Source: Ruegeria marina (GTDB lineage Bacteria > Pseudomonadota > Alphaproteobacteria > Rhodobacterales > Rhodobacteraceae). Taken from it: 64,000 bases of DNA. The stretch lies in contig NZ_FMZV01000002.1 of the NCBI RefSeq assembly GCF_900101475.1, positions 186,001-250,000 on the forward strand, given 5' to 3'. Shown here piece after piece: positions 17,240 to 25,926 of this stretch. A program made the translations under genes and the position numbers. The notes under the pieces were generated by a model. That model saw nothing but the letters and a program-made list of their open reading frames with translations. It made no database searches and was not told the origin of the DNA. Numbering within the stretch: position 1 is the first letter of the stretch; the number at the start of each line of letters is the position of its first letter.

Positions 17240-18451
17240 ATGGGCAAAACACTCGTTGTCGGCGCAGGTGGCGTCAGCCACGCCGCCGTTCACAAGATGG
17301 CCATGAATTCCGACATCTTCACCGAGATCACTCTGGCCAGCCGGACCAAGGCGAAATGCGACGCTATCGCCGCCTCGGTCAAGGAGCGCACCGGCGTGAC
17401 GATCAAGACCGCCGCTCTCGATGCGATGGACGTGGCCGCCACCGTTGCGCTCATCAAGGAGACCGGCGCCGAAATCCTCGTCAACCTCGCCCTGCCCTAT
17501 CAGGACCTCAAGCTGATGGATGCCTGCCTCGAGGCGGGGTGCCACTACCTCGATACCGCCAACTACGAGCCCGAGGACGTGGCCAAGTTCGAATACCACT
17601 GGCAATGGGCCTATCAGGACAAGTTCAAGGCCGCTGGCCTGACCGCGATCCTGGGGTCTGGTTTCGATCCGGGCGTCACCTCGGTCTTTGCCAAGTGGCT
17701 CAGGAAACACAAGCTTGCCACCATCCGCCAGATCGACGTGCTGGATGCGAACGGCGGCTCGAACGAGCAGGCCTTCGCCACCAATTTCAACCCTGAGATC
17801 AACCTGCGCGAGGTCCTGGCCGAGGCGCGGCACTGGGAAAACGGCGCCTGGCAGGTCACGCCGGCGATGACCCACAAGGTCGAGTTCGACTTCCCCGGCA
17901 TCGGGCCCAAGAACATGTACCTGATGTATCACGAGGAGTTGGAGAGCCTTTCCACCCATTTCCCCGAGATCGAACGCGCCCGCTTCTGGATGACCTTCGG
18001 CGATGCCTATATCACGCATGCGAAGGTGCTGGAAAACGTCGGCATGACCCGGATCGATCCGGTGGTGCACAACGGGGTCGAGATCATCCCGATCCAGTTC
18101 CTGAAAACCCTGCTGCCCGATCCCGGCACCCTGGCCGAGGAAACCAAGGGCAAGGCCTGCATCGGCGACATCGTCACCGGCGAGGCAAAGGACGGCTCGG
18201 GCGAGAAGACATACTATATCTACAACATCTGCGACCACGAGGAATGCTTCCGCGAGGTGGGCAGCCAGGCGGTCAGCTACACCACCGGCGTGCCCGCGAT
18301 GATCGGCGCGGCGCAGGTGCTCAAGGGCAACTGGCGTGAACCGGGCGTGTGGAACATGGAACAGCTCGACCCGGACGATTTCATGGACATGCTCAACAAG
18401 CACGGCCTGCCTTGGCAGGTGCACGAGCTTGACGGCCCCGTCACCTTCTGA
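17240..18451 (+). CDS. Carboxynorspermidine/carboxyspermidine dehydrogenase
   Basis: This 403-residue enzyme of the saccharopine-dehydrogenase/LYS9 family condenses putrescine with aspartate semialdehyde and reduces the imine to carboxyspermidine using NADPH. It has the Rossmann start KTLVVGAGGVSHAAVHKMA, then LVNLALPYQDLKLMDACLEA, GCHYLDTANYEP, SGFDPGVTSVFAKW and the C-terminal TGVPAMIGAAQVL, all typical of CANSDH. AGAGGAGA lies just before ATG 17240, 25 bases after speA. The downstream decarboxylase completes spermidine. Confidence 0.92.
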   Translation: MGKTLVVGAGGVSHAAVHKMAMNSDIFTEITLASRTKAKCDAIAASVKERTGVTIKTAALDAMDVAATVALIKETGAEILVNLALPYQDLKLMDACLEAGCHYLDTANYEPEDVAKFEYHWQWAYQDKFKAAGLTAILGSGFDPGVTSVFAKWLRKHKLATIRQIDVLDANGGSNEQAFATNFNPEINLREVLAEARHWENGAWQVTPAMTHKVEFDFPGIGPKNMYLMYHEELESLSTHFPEIERARFWMTFGDAYITHAKVLENVGMTRIDPVVHNGVEIIPIQFLKTLLPDPGTLAEETKGKACIGDIVTGEAKDGSGEKTYYIYNICDHEECFREVGSQAVSYTTGVPAMIGAAQVLKGNWREPGVWNMEQLDPDDFMDMLNKHGLPWQVHELDGPVTF

Positions 18452-18478
18452 GCGGGAGGCGCGGGCAAGCCCCCGCCT

Positions 18479-18560
18479 CTTCATCTTTTCGAAATTACTC
18501 CGGGGGGCCGCCATTGGCGCGCCATTGGTCCGAGCGACAATGGCGACGGGGCAGCGCCCC
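18479..18560. repeat. Intergenic repeat, divergent copy
   Basis: CTTCATCTTTTCGAAATTAC followed by TCCGGGGGG is a degenerate version of the element at 1960 and 6763. It is followed by GCCGCCATTGGCGCGCCATT then GGTCCGAGCG. The copy at 1960 is followed by nearly the same GCCGCCATTG...CCATTGGTCCGGGCG segment, so the shared unit is about 80 bases. It lies inside the polyamine operon, between the dehydrogenase and nspC. Confidence 0.55.
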
Positions 18561-18589
18561 GGCTTCCCCACCTCAGGGAGATGCAGGCC

Positions 18590-19759
18590 ATGGCCGACAT
18601 GATGACCACCCAGGCTGGCGACGCCGGTGCTTTCCGCCGCTTCGACCTCTCCCGCGTGCCCACCCCCTGTTTCGTCGTGGACGAGGTGGCCATCGAACGG
18701 AATCTGGCGGTTCTCAAGGATATTTCCGACCGCTCCGGCGCGCATGTACTCTCCGCGCTCAAGGCATTCTCCATGTTTGCGCTCGCGCCCCTCATCCGCC
18801 GGTATCTCGGCGGCACCTGCGCCAGCGGCATCTACGAGGCGCGTCTGGGCCGCGAGGAATACGGCGGTGAGGTCGCCACCTTCTGCGCCGCCTACAAGGA
18901 CGATGACATCGACGAGATCCTGTCGCTCTCCGACCACGTCATCTTCAACAGCCCGGCGCAAAAGGACCGGTTCCTCGACCGTGCCCGGGCGGCCGGCGTG
19001 CAGGTGGGTCTCAGGATCAACCCCGAGCATTCCGAGGGCGAGATCCCCAAATACGACCCCTGCGCGCCCTGTTCCCGGCTCGGCACCCCGGTCAGCCAAC
19101 TTACCCCGGAGGCCCTGCAAGGCGTCGACGGGCTGCACATGCACACGCTCTGCGAACAGGGTTTCGAACCGCTTGCGCGCACCTGGGCGGCGGTGGCGCC
19201 GAAACTCGCGCCTTATCTGCCGGGCCTGAAATGGCTCAACTTCGGCGGCGGCCACCATATCACCCGCGACGATTACGACCGCGACGCGCTGGTCGCCTTC
19301 CTGCGCGACATTCGCGAAACCCTGGGTCTCGACGTCTATCTTGAACCGGGCGAGGCGGTGGCGCTGGATGCCGGTATCCTCGTCGGCGAAATCCTCGACC
19401 TGCCCAACAACGGCATGACGCTGGCCATCACCGATATCTCGGCTACCTGCCACATGCCCGATGTGATCGAAGCGCCCTATCGCCCCGCCCTGATGGACGA
19501 GGCCGAGACCGGCCATACCTATCGTCTGGGCGGCCCCTCCTGCCTCGCCGGTGACGTGATCGGGGACTACACCTGGGCCGAACCGCTGCAAATCGGCCAG
19601 CGCTTTGCCTTTCTCGACCAGGCGCATTACTCGATGGTCAAGACCAATACGTTCAACGGCGTGCCCCTGCCCACCATCGCGCTGTGGAACAGCAAGACCG
19701 ACGCGCTGCGCATCGTGCGGCAGTTCGGCTACGAAGACTTCAAGGAGCGCCTTTCATGA
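18590..19759 (+). CDS. nspC: Carboxynorspermidine/carboxyspermidine decarboxylase
   Basis: This 389-residue PLP fold-III decarboxylase turns carboxyspermidine into spermidine. The PLP Lys is K58 in HVLSALKAFSMF. It also has GIYEARLGREEYGGEV, INPEHSEGEIPKYDPCAPCS, LHMHTLCEQ, LNFGGGHHITRDDYD and VYLEPGEAV. I chose ATG 18590 (MADMMTTQAG) because AGGGAG stands nine bases before it. ATG 18581 would sit on top of that site. The stop overlaps the speB start by four bases (ATGA), so the two are translationally coupled. Confidence 0.92.
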   Translation: MADMMTTQAGDAGAFRRFDLSRVPTPCFVVDEVAIERNLAVLKDISDRSGAHVLSALKAFSMFALAPLIRRYLGGTCASGIYEARLGREEYGGEVATFCAAYKDDDIDEILSLSDHVIFNSPAQKDRFLDRARAAGVQVGLRINPEHSEGEIPKYDPCAPCSRLGTPVSQLTPEALQGVDGLHMHTLCEQGFEPLARTWAAVAPKLAPYLPGLKWLNFGGGHHITRDDYDRDALVAFLRDIRETLGLDVYLEPGEAVALDAGILVGEILDLPNNGMTLAITDISATCHMPDVIEAPYRPALMDEAETGHTYRLGGPSCLAGDVIGDYTWAEPLQIGQRFAFLDQAHYSMVKTNTFNGVPLPTIALWNSKTDALRIVRQFGYEDFKERLS

Positions 19760-20604
19760 GCATCTTTCTCGACAGCGAACTGACCGCCGCCGAACGCGGT
19801 CCGGATGCCCGCTTCCGGATCATCCCGGTGCCGCTGGAGCGTACCGTCTCCTACGGTTCGGGCACGGCGGGCGGGCCCGCCGCCATCATCGAGGCGTCAA
19901 ACGAGCTTGAGCGGATCACCAACGGCGCCGAGCCCTGTGCCGCGGGCATCTTCACCGAAGACCCGCTCGACTGCGACGGCTCTTTGCCCGAGGTGATGGA
20001 ACGCCTCGCCCAGCGGACCGAAGCCGCCATCCGCGCGGGCCGGGTGCCGGTCACGCTGGGGGGCGAGCATTCGCTCAGCTTCGGCGCGGTGATGGGGGTG
20101 GCGAGGGCACTGGGAAAGCCGCTGGGACTGGTGCAGATCGACGCCCATGCCGACCTGCGCATCGCCTATCAGGGCGAGAAACACAGCCATGCCTCGGTCA
20201 TGCACCTGCTCGCGGGCGAAGGCATCCGCCTGGCGCAATTCGGTGTCCGCGCCCTTTGCCAACAGGAAATCGACGAGCGCGCCAAACACGGCGTATTCTA
20301 CAAGGATGCAGAGGAGCTGGTCACCGGCAATCTCCACGCCATCGACCTGCCCGAGGATTTCCCCGAACTGGTCTATGTCAGTTTCGACGTCGACGGGCTC
20401 GACCCCAGCCAGATGCCCGCAACCGGCACGCCGGTGCCCGGCGGACTGGGCTATTACCAGGCGCTGCACCTTGTCGAGCATGCGCTGAAGGGGCGCAAAT
20501 GCGTTGGTCTCGACGTTGTGGAACTGGCCCCCGACGGCAATGCCGCCTGGGATTTCACCGCAGCCCAGATCGTCTATCGCCTGATGGCCGCCTGCGCCGG
20601 GTGA
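19756..20604 (+). CDS. speB: Agmatinase (arginase/ureohydrolase family)
   Basis: This 282-residue manganese ureohydrolase would split agmatine into putrescine and urea. Metal ligands are visible as H105 in GGEHS, D129/H131/D133 in QIDAHADLR and D211/D213 in VSFDVDGLDPS. Family membership is certain. Agmatine as substrate is inferred from the operon, since speA makes agmatine and the dehydrogenase uses putrescine. The start ATG 19756 overlaps the nspC stop, and AAGGAG lies upstream. With speA and the two carboxyspermidine enzymes it gives a full arginine-to-spermidine route that needs no S-adenosylmethionine. Confidence 0.9.
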   Translation: MSIFLDSELTAAERGPDARFRIIPVPLERTVSYGSGTAGGPAAIIEASNELERITNGAEPCAAGIFTEDPLDCDGSLPEVMERLAQRTEAAIRAGRVPVTLGGEHSLSFGAVMGVARALGKPLGLVQIDAHADLRIAYQGEKHSHASVMHLLAGEGIRLAQFGVRALCQQEIDERAKHGVFYKDAEELVTGNLHAIDLPEDFPELVYVSFDVDGLDPSQMPATGTPVPGGLGYYQALHLVEHALKGRKCVGLDVVELAPDGNAAWDFTAAQIVYRLMAACAG

Positions 20605-20646
20605 CGACACCCGAAGATCATTTCATGCAGGAATGATCGGCAGTCT

Positions 20647-20889
20647 TTGTTTGCGCATTTGCCATTCGTGACACAGCGCCTGTTGGCCGACACCCGGTCC
20701 CGCGACGGGCTGCGCGACGCGGTGGCCGATCACCGCACGCCGCAGGACCGGGGCGCGTCGCAGCCTCTGGACCTGATTGCGCAGGCGCGCGCGCGAACCG
20801 CCGCGCTGTTGGCCCGGCCTGCCCCCGGCCATGTCCCGCCCGAGTTCGATGCCAGTATCCGGCGCGACTATCCGATCCGGCTGGCCTGA
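20647..20889 (+). pseudogene. Possible C-terminal fragment of an MttB-family methyltransferase
   Basis: The frame opens with TTG, has no ribosome site and encodes 80 residues: LLADTRSRDGLRDAV, then LDLIAQARARTAALLARPAP and the end VPPEFDASIRRDYPIRLA. That end resembles the tail of trimethylamine-methyltransferase-like (MttB superfamily) proteins, which finish …ArfxIRL. If so, more than 400 residues are missing and this is a scar. It lies between speB and the convergent reductive dehalogenase gene and may equally be a short unknown gene. The match is from memory and weak. Confidence 0.3.
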
Positions 20890-20892
20890 CGC

Positions 20893-23800
20893 TCAGAGGT
20901 CGATCTCGACCACGCCTCCCGGCTCCGCCGCGCGCGACTGGCACAGAATGATCGCTCCCTCGCGCTGTTTCTTCGACAGCACGAAATCGCGATGTTCGAC
21001 CACGCCCGCGATCAGGCCGCATTTGCAGACACCACAGATCCCGTCCGAACATTTGACGTCGATGTGGTAACCGTTCTCGTTCAGCACCTGCGCCGCGTCC
21101 TTGTCCGCCGGCACCTCCAGCACGCGGCCCGACCGTGCAAGCTTCAGGCTGAAGGGATGGTTTTCATATTCCGGCTGTTCGGGAACCGAAAAATACTCCA
21201 GATGCCGCGCCTCCTCGGGGAAGCCTTTTCGCTCGGCGGCTTGCATGACCCCCTCCATGTAGCGATCGGGGCCGCAGGTGTAGACATGCCAGCCGGGCCG
21301 GTACCCGGCCAGAACCGCGTCCAGATCGGCGCGCGTGCCCTCGTCCGAGAAATGCAGGTGCACCCGGTCGGCCCATGGCATGGCCGCAAGGTCGGCCAGA
21401 TACCCCGCCCCGGCCCGGGTCGAGACGGAATAATGCATCTCGAATTCCGCCCCCAGCGCATGCAGCCGATGGGCGAAGGCGATCATCGGCGTGATACCGA
21501 TGCCGCCGCCCATCAGGAACGTGCGTGTCGCTCCCTCCTCCAACTCGAAATGATTGATCGGTTTCGAGATGAACACCTTGCGTCCTTCGGCAAAGATGCG
21601 GTGCATCAGCTTCGATCCGCCGCGTCCCGCATCCTCGCGCAGCACGCCGATCTGGTACTTCGTCCGGTCTGCCGGATCGCCCGACATCGAATATTGCCGC
21701 AGGAACTCGGGCGCGACCAGCACGTCCAGATGCGCTCCTGCCGTCCATTCCGGCAAAGGCGCGCCGTCGAGCGCCGAGAACTCGTATTTCGTGACATCCC
21801 CGGTCATCTTCTCGGCCCGCGTCACCGCGACCCGGATCACCGGCGCGCTCTCGGCATCGGGCACGGTATAGCGATGTACCACTGACAGGTCGCCCTCCGT
21901 CAGGCGCGCCTTGTATTCCGCTGCCGTCACCATCGCCTCGTAGGCTGCAATACCCGCCTCGCGATCCATAGGAAACGGATAGGGCCAGGGATGCGGCGCC
22001 AGCGGCGCGGGATAGACGGCCAGCGTCTGGTCCTCGTATTTCAGGTCCAGGTCCCTTTGCAGGCCGCGCCGGTTCAACGGGTGGGTCGAGGGGCGATAGG
22101 CCCCGTCGGCCTGCAACTCGATATCCCACCACCATTTCTTCACATCGTTCAGCCCGCCATTGCCAACCGCATCGTCCAGCCGCGCCAGCGCCGGGGCCGC
22201 CGCCGGAATATGCATCGCCGCCCAGCGGAACGGCCGTTCGGCAAAAATCCCTTCCAGGTTCCAGGGACAGGTTTTCATGCAGCGCCCGCACATCGCGCCG
22301 CCCTGCGTCGTGATCCTGTAGGTGGCACATTTCTGGCTGTCGGATTTCCAGATCTCGTAGCCGTTGAACATCAGCTTCGGCCCGGCGGTGATCGCCCCCG
22401 ACGGGCATTCGCGGGCGCATTTGTTGCAAGCCTCGCAGAACCGTTGCAGACCAAAGTCGATGGGCTTGTCATGGTCCATCGGCATGTCGGTCGTCACCAC
22501 GCCCGATTTCAGGCGCGGGCCAAGGTAAGGGTTCAGGATCACCTCGCCGATGCGGCTGACCTCGCCCAGACCCGAAAGCAGCAGCAGAGGCGGCTGCAAC
22601 ACCTCGCCGTCCATCACCGTATGCGCCTTGGCCTTGTAGCCCAGGTTGCGGATCTGCTGCGCGATCACGCCCCCCAGCAGCGAGAAGCGAAGATAGGCGC
22701 GCATGGATTGCGCCACGCTGATCCAGTCGTCGCCCGAGGCGCCCTCCATCGTCTCATAGCCCTGGTCGATGATCATGCTGACCGCCTGGTCATGCGGTGG
22801 CACGATGGCCTCGCCGGTCGCGTCGTGGCTGTACCAGGTCCACGCCGGGCAGCGGCTGAGCCCGACCGCATCGACCCCCAGGAAATAGCTTGCCGCTTTC
22901 AGGTTGGCGGCGTTGCGCGCGGCGTCGTGGGGCCTGTACGAAACGGCACTTTCACCGTCCTGAAGCAGTACAAAAGCGCCAAGTGCGCGTCTCTGGGCGA
23001 AACTGGGCGCCGCCTTGCGCACATAATGACCGCCCTTCGCCCCCTCTTGCAGCGCCTTGCCCATGTCGCCGAACTGCGCCCGGGCGAAGATGTCCGCGCG
23101 CTTTGGTACACGGGCGACATTGGCCTCGTCGATATAGGTCGTGGGTGTCTCGACGCGTTTCAGCTTCTCGAACGGATGCGCCCCGTCGACATAGCGCCGC
23201 AGCGCGTAAACATCTCGGTTCATTGCATTCTTCGCAAAGCCCATGCCCAGCCACCAGGCCGGCCCCTGCGTCCTGAACCAGGGTTGCCCACCCATCGGGG
23301 CAAGCGGAAGGTCATGGGCGATCTCCATCTCGGTCGTGACTGCCGCCAGCCCGAACCGGGTTCCCAGCCAGGGGGCCACCAGCCGGTCGCCCTCGACTGT
23401 CACCAGCCCTGCCGCCACCGCCAGCCGGCCCAGGTCCACATCCGAAGAGGTCATCGTATGCGCCCGCGCATCGAAGCCTAACAGCCTGATGTAATTGGCA
23501 ATTACCACAGCATTTTCGCTGGCCAGCAGACAGGCGCGATGATCCTGCGCGTCCTGTATCCAGTCGCTTCCCGGCTCGTCCGGGGCGGGATCGCGGTGAT
23601 GTTCGTAAAGGAACACGATGGCATGGTGGTGGCTGTCGATGCCGGTCGGCTCGGCCTCCATGCTTTCCTTCAGATCCGCCATGATCACGTCGATGCCCGA
23701 GGCCAGCGTCTTGGTCTGGCGGGTCCTCAGCGCATGGGCGAGGCGGTCGATATCAGGGTTGCGGCGCGGCACATCCAGTCGCGCCCCGACCGCCAGCGGG

Positions 23801-24111
23801 CCACAGCCCATCATCGAGGCGTCGTTGAAATACCCGAAGGCCTTCAGGTGGTTGGCCCGTTCGATCGGGTCGTCGGGGATGTCCGCCCGCGCCGGGTTGA
23901 CGAACCCGTCGCGGATCGCGTCCATCATCGCCTGGAACTCGCCCATGGCATTGACAATGCTCTCGGGCTTTTCCGGCCGGTGAAAGCCGAGTTCCGGCAT
24001 TTCAGGCGCCTCCGGAAGGTCGGCGAAGCAAGGCAATCGCGCCAGTCGTTCCAGCGGATAAGGCCCCTTATGCACTGGACGGTTTCTGTCCGAGAAAAAG
24101 CGAATGCCCAT
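20893..24111 (-). CDS. Self-sufficient reductive dehalogenase fused to a flavin/2Fe-2S reductase
   Basis: This 1072-residue cytoplasmic protein has a cobalamin-dependent reductive dehalogenase core with two 4Fe-4S sites: CEACNKCARECP (Cys559/562/565/569) and Cys595 with CGRCMKTCP (Cys608/611/615). It is joined to a phthalate-dioxygenase-reductase-like module: FMN motif RQYS (805-808), NAD(P) motif GGGIGITP (868-875) and a 2Fe-2S ferredoxin domain CSDGICGVC (Cys1021/1026/1029) plus Cys1057. This is the catabolic, non-respiratory type known from NpRdhA and BhbA, which dehalogenate aromatics such as halophenols with NAD(P)H. There is no Tat signal or membrane anchor gene. CAGGAGG precedes ATG 24111. 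It is divergent from a LysR gene. Confidence 0.92.
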   Translation of the reverse strand: MGIRFFSDRNRPVHKGPYPLERLARLPCFADLPEAPEMPELGFHRPEKPESIVNAMGEFQAMMDAIRDGFVNPARADIPDDPIERANHLKAFGYFNDASMMGCGPLAVGARLDVPRRNPDIDRLAHALRTRQTKTLASGIDVIMADLKESMEAEPTGIDSHHHAIVFLYEHHRDPAPDEPGSDWIQDAQDHRACLLASENAVVIANYIRLLGFDARAHTMTSSDVDLGRLAVAAGLVTVEGDRLVAPWLGTRFGLAAVTTEMEIAHDLPLAPMGGQPWFRTQGPAWWLGMGFAKNAMNRDVYALRRYVDGAHPFEKLKRVETPTTYIDEANVARVPKRADIFARAQFGDMGKALQEGAKGGHYVRKAAPSFAQRRALGAFVLLQDGESAVSYRPHDAARNAANLKAASYFLGVDAVGLSRCPAWTWYSHDATGEAIVPPHDQAVSMIIDQGYETMEGASGDDWISVAQSMRAYLRFSLLGGVIAQQIRNLGYKAKAHTVMDGEVLQPPLLLLSGLGEVSRIGEVILNPYLGPRLKSGVVTTDMPMDHDKPIDFGLQRFCEACNKCARECPSGAITAGPKLMFNGYEIWKSDSQKCATYRITTQGGAMCGRCMKTCPWNLEGIFAERPFRWAAMHIPAAAPALARLDDAVGNGGLNDVKKWWWDIELQADGAYRPSTHPLNRRGLQRDLDLKYEDQTLAVYPAPLAPHPWPYPFPMDREAGIAAYEAMVTAAEYKARLTEGDLSVVHRYTVPDAESAPVIRVAVTRAEKMTGDVTKYEFSALDGAPLPEWTAGAHLDVLVAPEFLRQYSMSGDPADRTKYQIGVLREDAGRGGSKLMHRIFAEGRKVFISKPINHFELEEGATRTFLMGGGIGITPMIAFAHRLHALGAEFEMHYSVSTRAGAGYLADLAAMPWADRVHLHFSDEGTRADLDAVLAGYRPGWHVYTCGPDRYMEGVMQAAERKGFPEEARHLEYFSVPEQPEYENHPFSLKLARSGRVLEVPADKDAAQVLNENGYHIDVKCSDGICGVCKCGLIAGVVEHRDFVLSKKQREGAIILCQSRAAEPGGVVEIDL

Positions 24112-24160
24112 TGCGCGCCTCCTGTTTCTCTGGCCCTAGCGTGAAATGGACACAAAAACC

Positions 24161-24180
24161 ATTCATGTTTAATCATAGAT
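24161..24180. promoter_or_regulatory. Candidate LysR operator between rdhA and lysR
   Basis: ATTCATGTTTAATCATAGAT is an imperfect dyad (ATTCATG against CATAGAT, 5 of 7 pairs, 6-base centre) in the 72-base divergent gap. It is AT-rich and close to the LysR start, as expected for an autoregulated LysR site. The gap is too short for two separate promoter regions, so one site could control both genes. Confidence 0.45.
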
Positions 24181-24183
24181 GTC

Positions 24184-25119
24184 ATGAAGGATTTCGATTT
24201 CACCGATCTCGATGGAAAGGTGCTGCGCGCCTTTCTGACCATACTCGAAGAAAGCTCGGTGTCACGCGCCGCCGACCGGCTGGGCGTCACGCAATCGGCG
24301 GTCAGCCACACGCTGTCCAAGCTGCGCGCGGTTCTGGGCGATCCGCTCTTTGTCCGGTCAGGTCAGGGCCTGACCCCGACCGAACGCGCTCTGGCGTTGC
24401 AGGAGCCGGTGCAAAAGGTGCTGGATGGCATGCGGGCACTGACTGACGACCGTCCCTTCGATCCGCTCTCGGAAGAGATGGAGTTTCACATCGCGGCCAA
24501 TGACCTGCAACGCGAGATGATCTTTCCCAGCCTGCTGCGCGCGGCACGCTCCCAGGGGGTGCGGCTTAGGTTGGGTTTCCTCCCCTCCGGCGTTCCGGGG
24601 CCCGAGCTGCTGCGCAGTGACCGCTGCCAGCTGTTGCTGACACCGCTGCCGCCGGACGGGCCGGACATCTTCCAGAAACGGCTGTTCTCCAGCCCGCTCA
24701 TGGTGTTCTACGACGCCAGCCGCCGGACGCCGCCCGAGAGCTGGGAAGATTATTGCGCCGCCGAACATGTCGAAGTGCGCTTTCCCGACGGGCGCAACGC
24801 CCGCACGGTGATGCAAGGCGTGGACCAGAGCCAGATCAGGCCGCCCACGGTGATCCTGCCGCATTTCAACGCGATACCCGCCTTTGTCAAAGGCAGCGAC
24901 CTGATCTCGACCGACACGGCCCTGATGAAGCGCGGGCCACTGGCTGCGCTGGACTGCGCGCCGTTGCCCTTTCACTGCCCGCCGGTGTCGATCTACATGG
25001 TCTGGCACCAGCGCTCGGCCGCGGACCCCGCACATCGCTGGCTGCGTACCCGGGTCGAAGAGATCACGGCAGGATTGCAGACCGGACAGAAGGCCGCGCC
25101 CCGCACCACAGACAGGTGA
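24184..25119 (+). CDS. LysR-family regulator, probably of the reductive dehalogenase
   Basis: This 311-residue regulator has an N-terminal winged helix (FLTILEESSVSRAADRLGVT then QSAVSHTLSKLRAVLGDPLF, ending VRSGQGLTPTERAL). The effector domain starts near residue 95, with LPHFNAIPAFVKGSDLISTD in its second half. It is of the NodD/NahR/LinR-like subgroup by the DPLFVR-G-G-LTPTERA pattern, a group that often senses aromatic compounds. It is divergent from the rdhA gene with 72 bases between, so control of rdhA by a halogenated or aromatic inducer is likely but inferred. Confidence 0.88.
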   Translation: MKDFDFTDLDGKVLRAFLTILEESSVSRAADRLGVTQSAVSHTLSKLRAVLGDPLFVRSGQGLTPTERALALQEPVQKVLDGMRALTDDRPFDPLSEEMEFHIAANDLQREMIFPSLLRAARSQGVRLRLGFLPSGVPGPELLRSDRCQLLLTPLPPDGPDIFQKRLFSSPLMVFYDASRRTPPESWEDYCAAEHVEVRFPDGRNARTVMQGVDQSQIRPPTVILPHFNAIPAFVKGSDLISTDTALMKRGPLAALDCAPLPFHCPPVSIYMVWHQRSAADPAHRWLRTRVEEITAGLQTGQKAAPRTTDR

Positions 25120-25212
25120 CAGGGTCATGCCGCGACGGCTGATCCCGGGATATGCTTGGCCCGTTGGCGCATTGCCGGGTATGCTGAACCATCTTCCAAA
25201 CGGAGCTTGGGC

Positions 25213-25917
25213 ATGAAAGACAAAGTTGCATTGATCACGGCCGGCGGCAGCGGCATGGGTGCAGACGCCGCCCGCAGACTGGCGGCAGACGGTTTCCGTG
25301 TCGGCATCCTGTCATCATCCGGCAAGGGCGAGGCATTGGCGGCCGAGTTGGGCGGTCTTGGCGTGACGGGTTCGAACCAGTCCAACGAGGATCTCAAGAG
25401 ACTGGTCGACGCGGCGATGGAGCGCTGGGGCAGGATCGACGTTCTGGTAAACTCGGCCGGGCACGGACCCCGGGCGCCCGTTCTGGAGCTTTCGGACGAG
25501 GACTGGCACCGGGGGATGGAGGTCTATTTCCTCAATGCCGTGCGTCCGACCCGGCTGGTCACCCCGATCATGCAGACGCAGGGGGGCGGTTCGATCATCA
25601 ATATCTCGACCTTCGCCGCGTTCGAACCGGATCCGGTCTTTCCCACTTCAGGCGTGTTCAGGGCGGGGCTCGCGGCCTTCTGCAAACTGTTCTCCGACAG
25701 ATACGCGGCCGAGAACATCCGCATGAACAATGTCCTGCCCGGTTTCATCGACAGCCTGCCGGAAAAGGAAGAGTTCCGCAGCCGCATCCCCTTGGGGCGA
25801 TACGGCCGCAGCTATGACGAGATTGCCTCGGTCATCGCCTTGCTGGCGTCGGAGGGCGGCGGTTACATCACCGGACAGAACATCCGCGTCGATGGCGGGA
25901 TTACCCGCTCGGTCTGA
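25213..25917 (+). CDS. Short-chain dehydrogenase/reductase with altered active site
   Basis: This is a 234-residue Rossmann protein: VALITAGGSGMGADAARRLA (cofactor motif TAGGSGMG), LVNSAGHGPR, then INISTFAAFEPDPVFPTSGV and the C-terminal GYITGQNIRVDGGITRSV. The usual Tyr-x3-Lys pair is absent. The expected site reads PVFPTSGVFRAG, with Phe for Tyr and no Lys four residues on. Catalysis by the normal SDR route is therefore doubtful. The Ser of NIS is kept. ATG 25213 follows GGAG and begins MKDKVALITAG. It converges on the oxidase gene ten bases downstream. Confidence 0.85.
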   Translation: MKDKVALITAGGSGMGADAARRLAADGFRVGILSSSGKGEALAAELGGLGVTGSNQSNEDLKRLVDAAMERWGRIDVLVNSAGHGPRAPVLELSDEDWHRGMEVYFLNAVRPTRLVTPIMQTQGGGSIINISTFAAFEPDPVFPTSGVFRAGLAAFCKLFSDRYAAENIRMNNVLPGFIDSLPEKEEFRSRIPLGRYGRSYDEIASVIALLASEGGGYITGQNIRVDGGITRSV

Positions 25918-25926
25918 CCTTTTTGT

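Noticed and set aside
15208-17247. 679-codon open frame on the minus strand across speA
   Set aside because: Exact antisense shadow of a certain gene in high-GC DNA; His/Gln/Val-rich translation with no domain.
17189-19627. 812-codon minus-strand frame across the dehydrogenase and nspC genes
   Set aside because: Antisense to two well-identified enzymes; no ribosome site or recognisable motif.
25367-25383. GGGTTCGAACC resembling a tRNA T-loop
   Set aside because: It is inside the coding frame of the SDR (VTGSNQSNED) and no acceptor or anticodon arms surround it.
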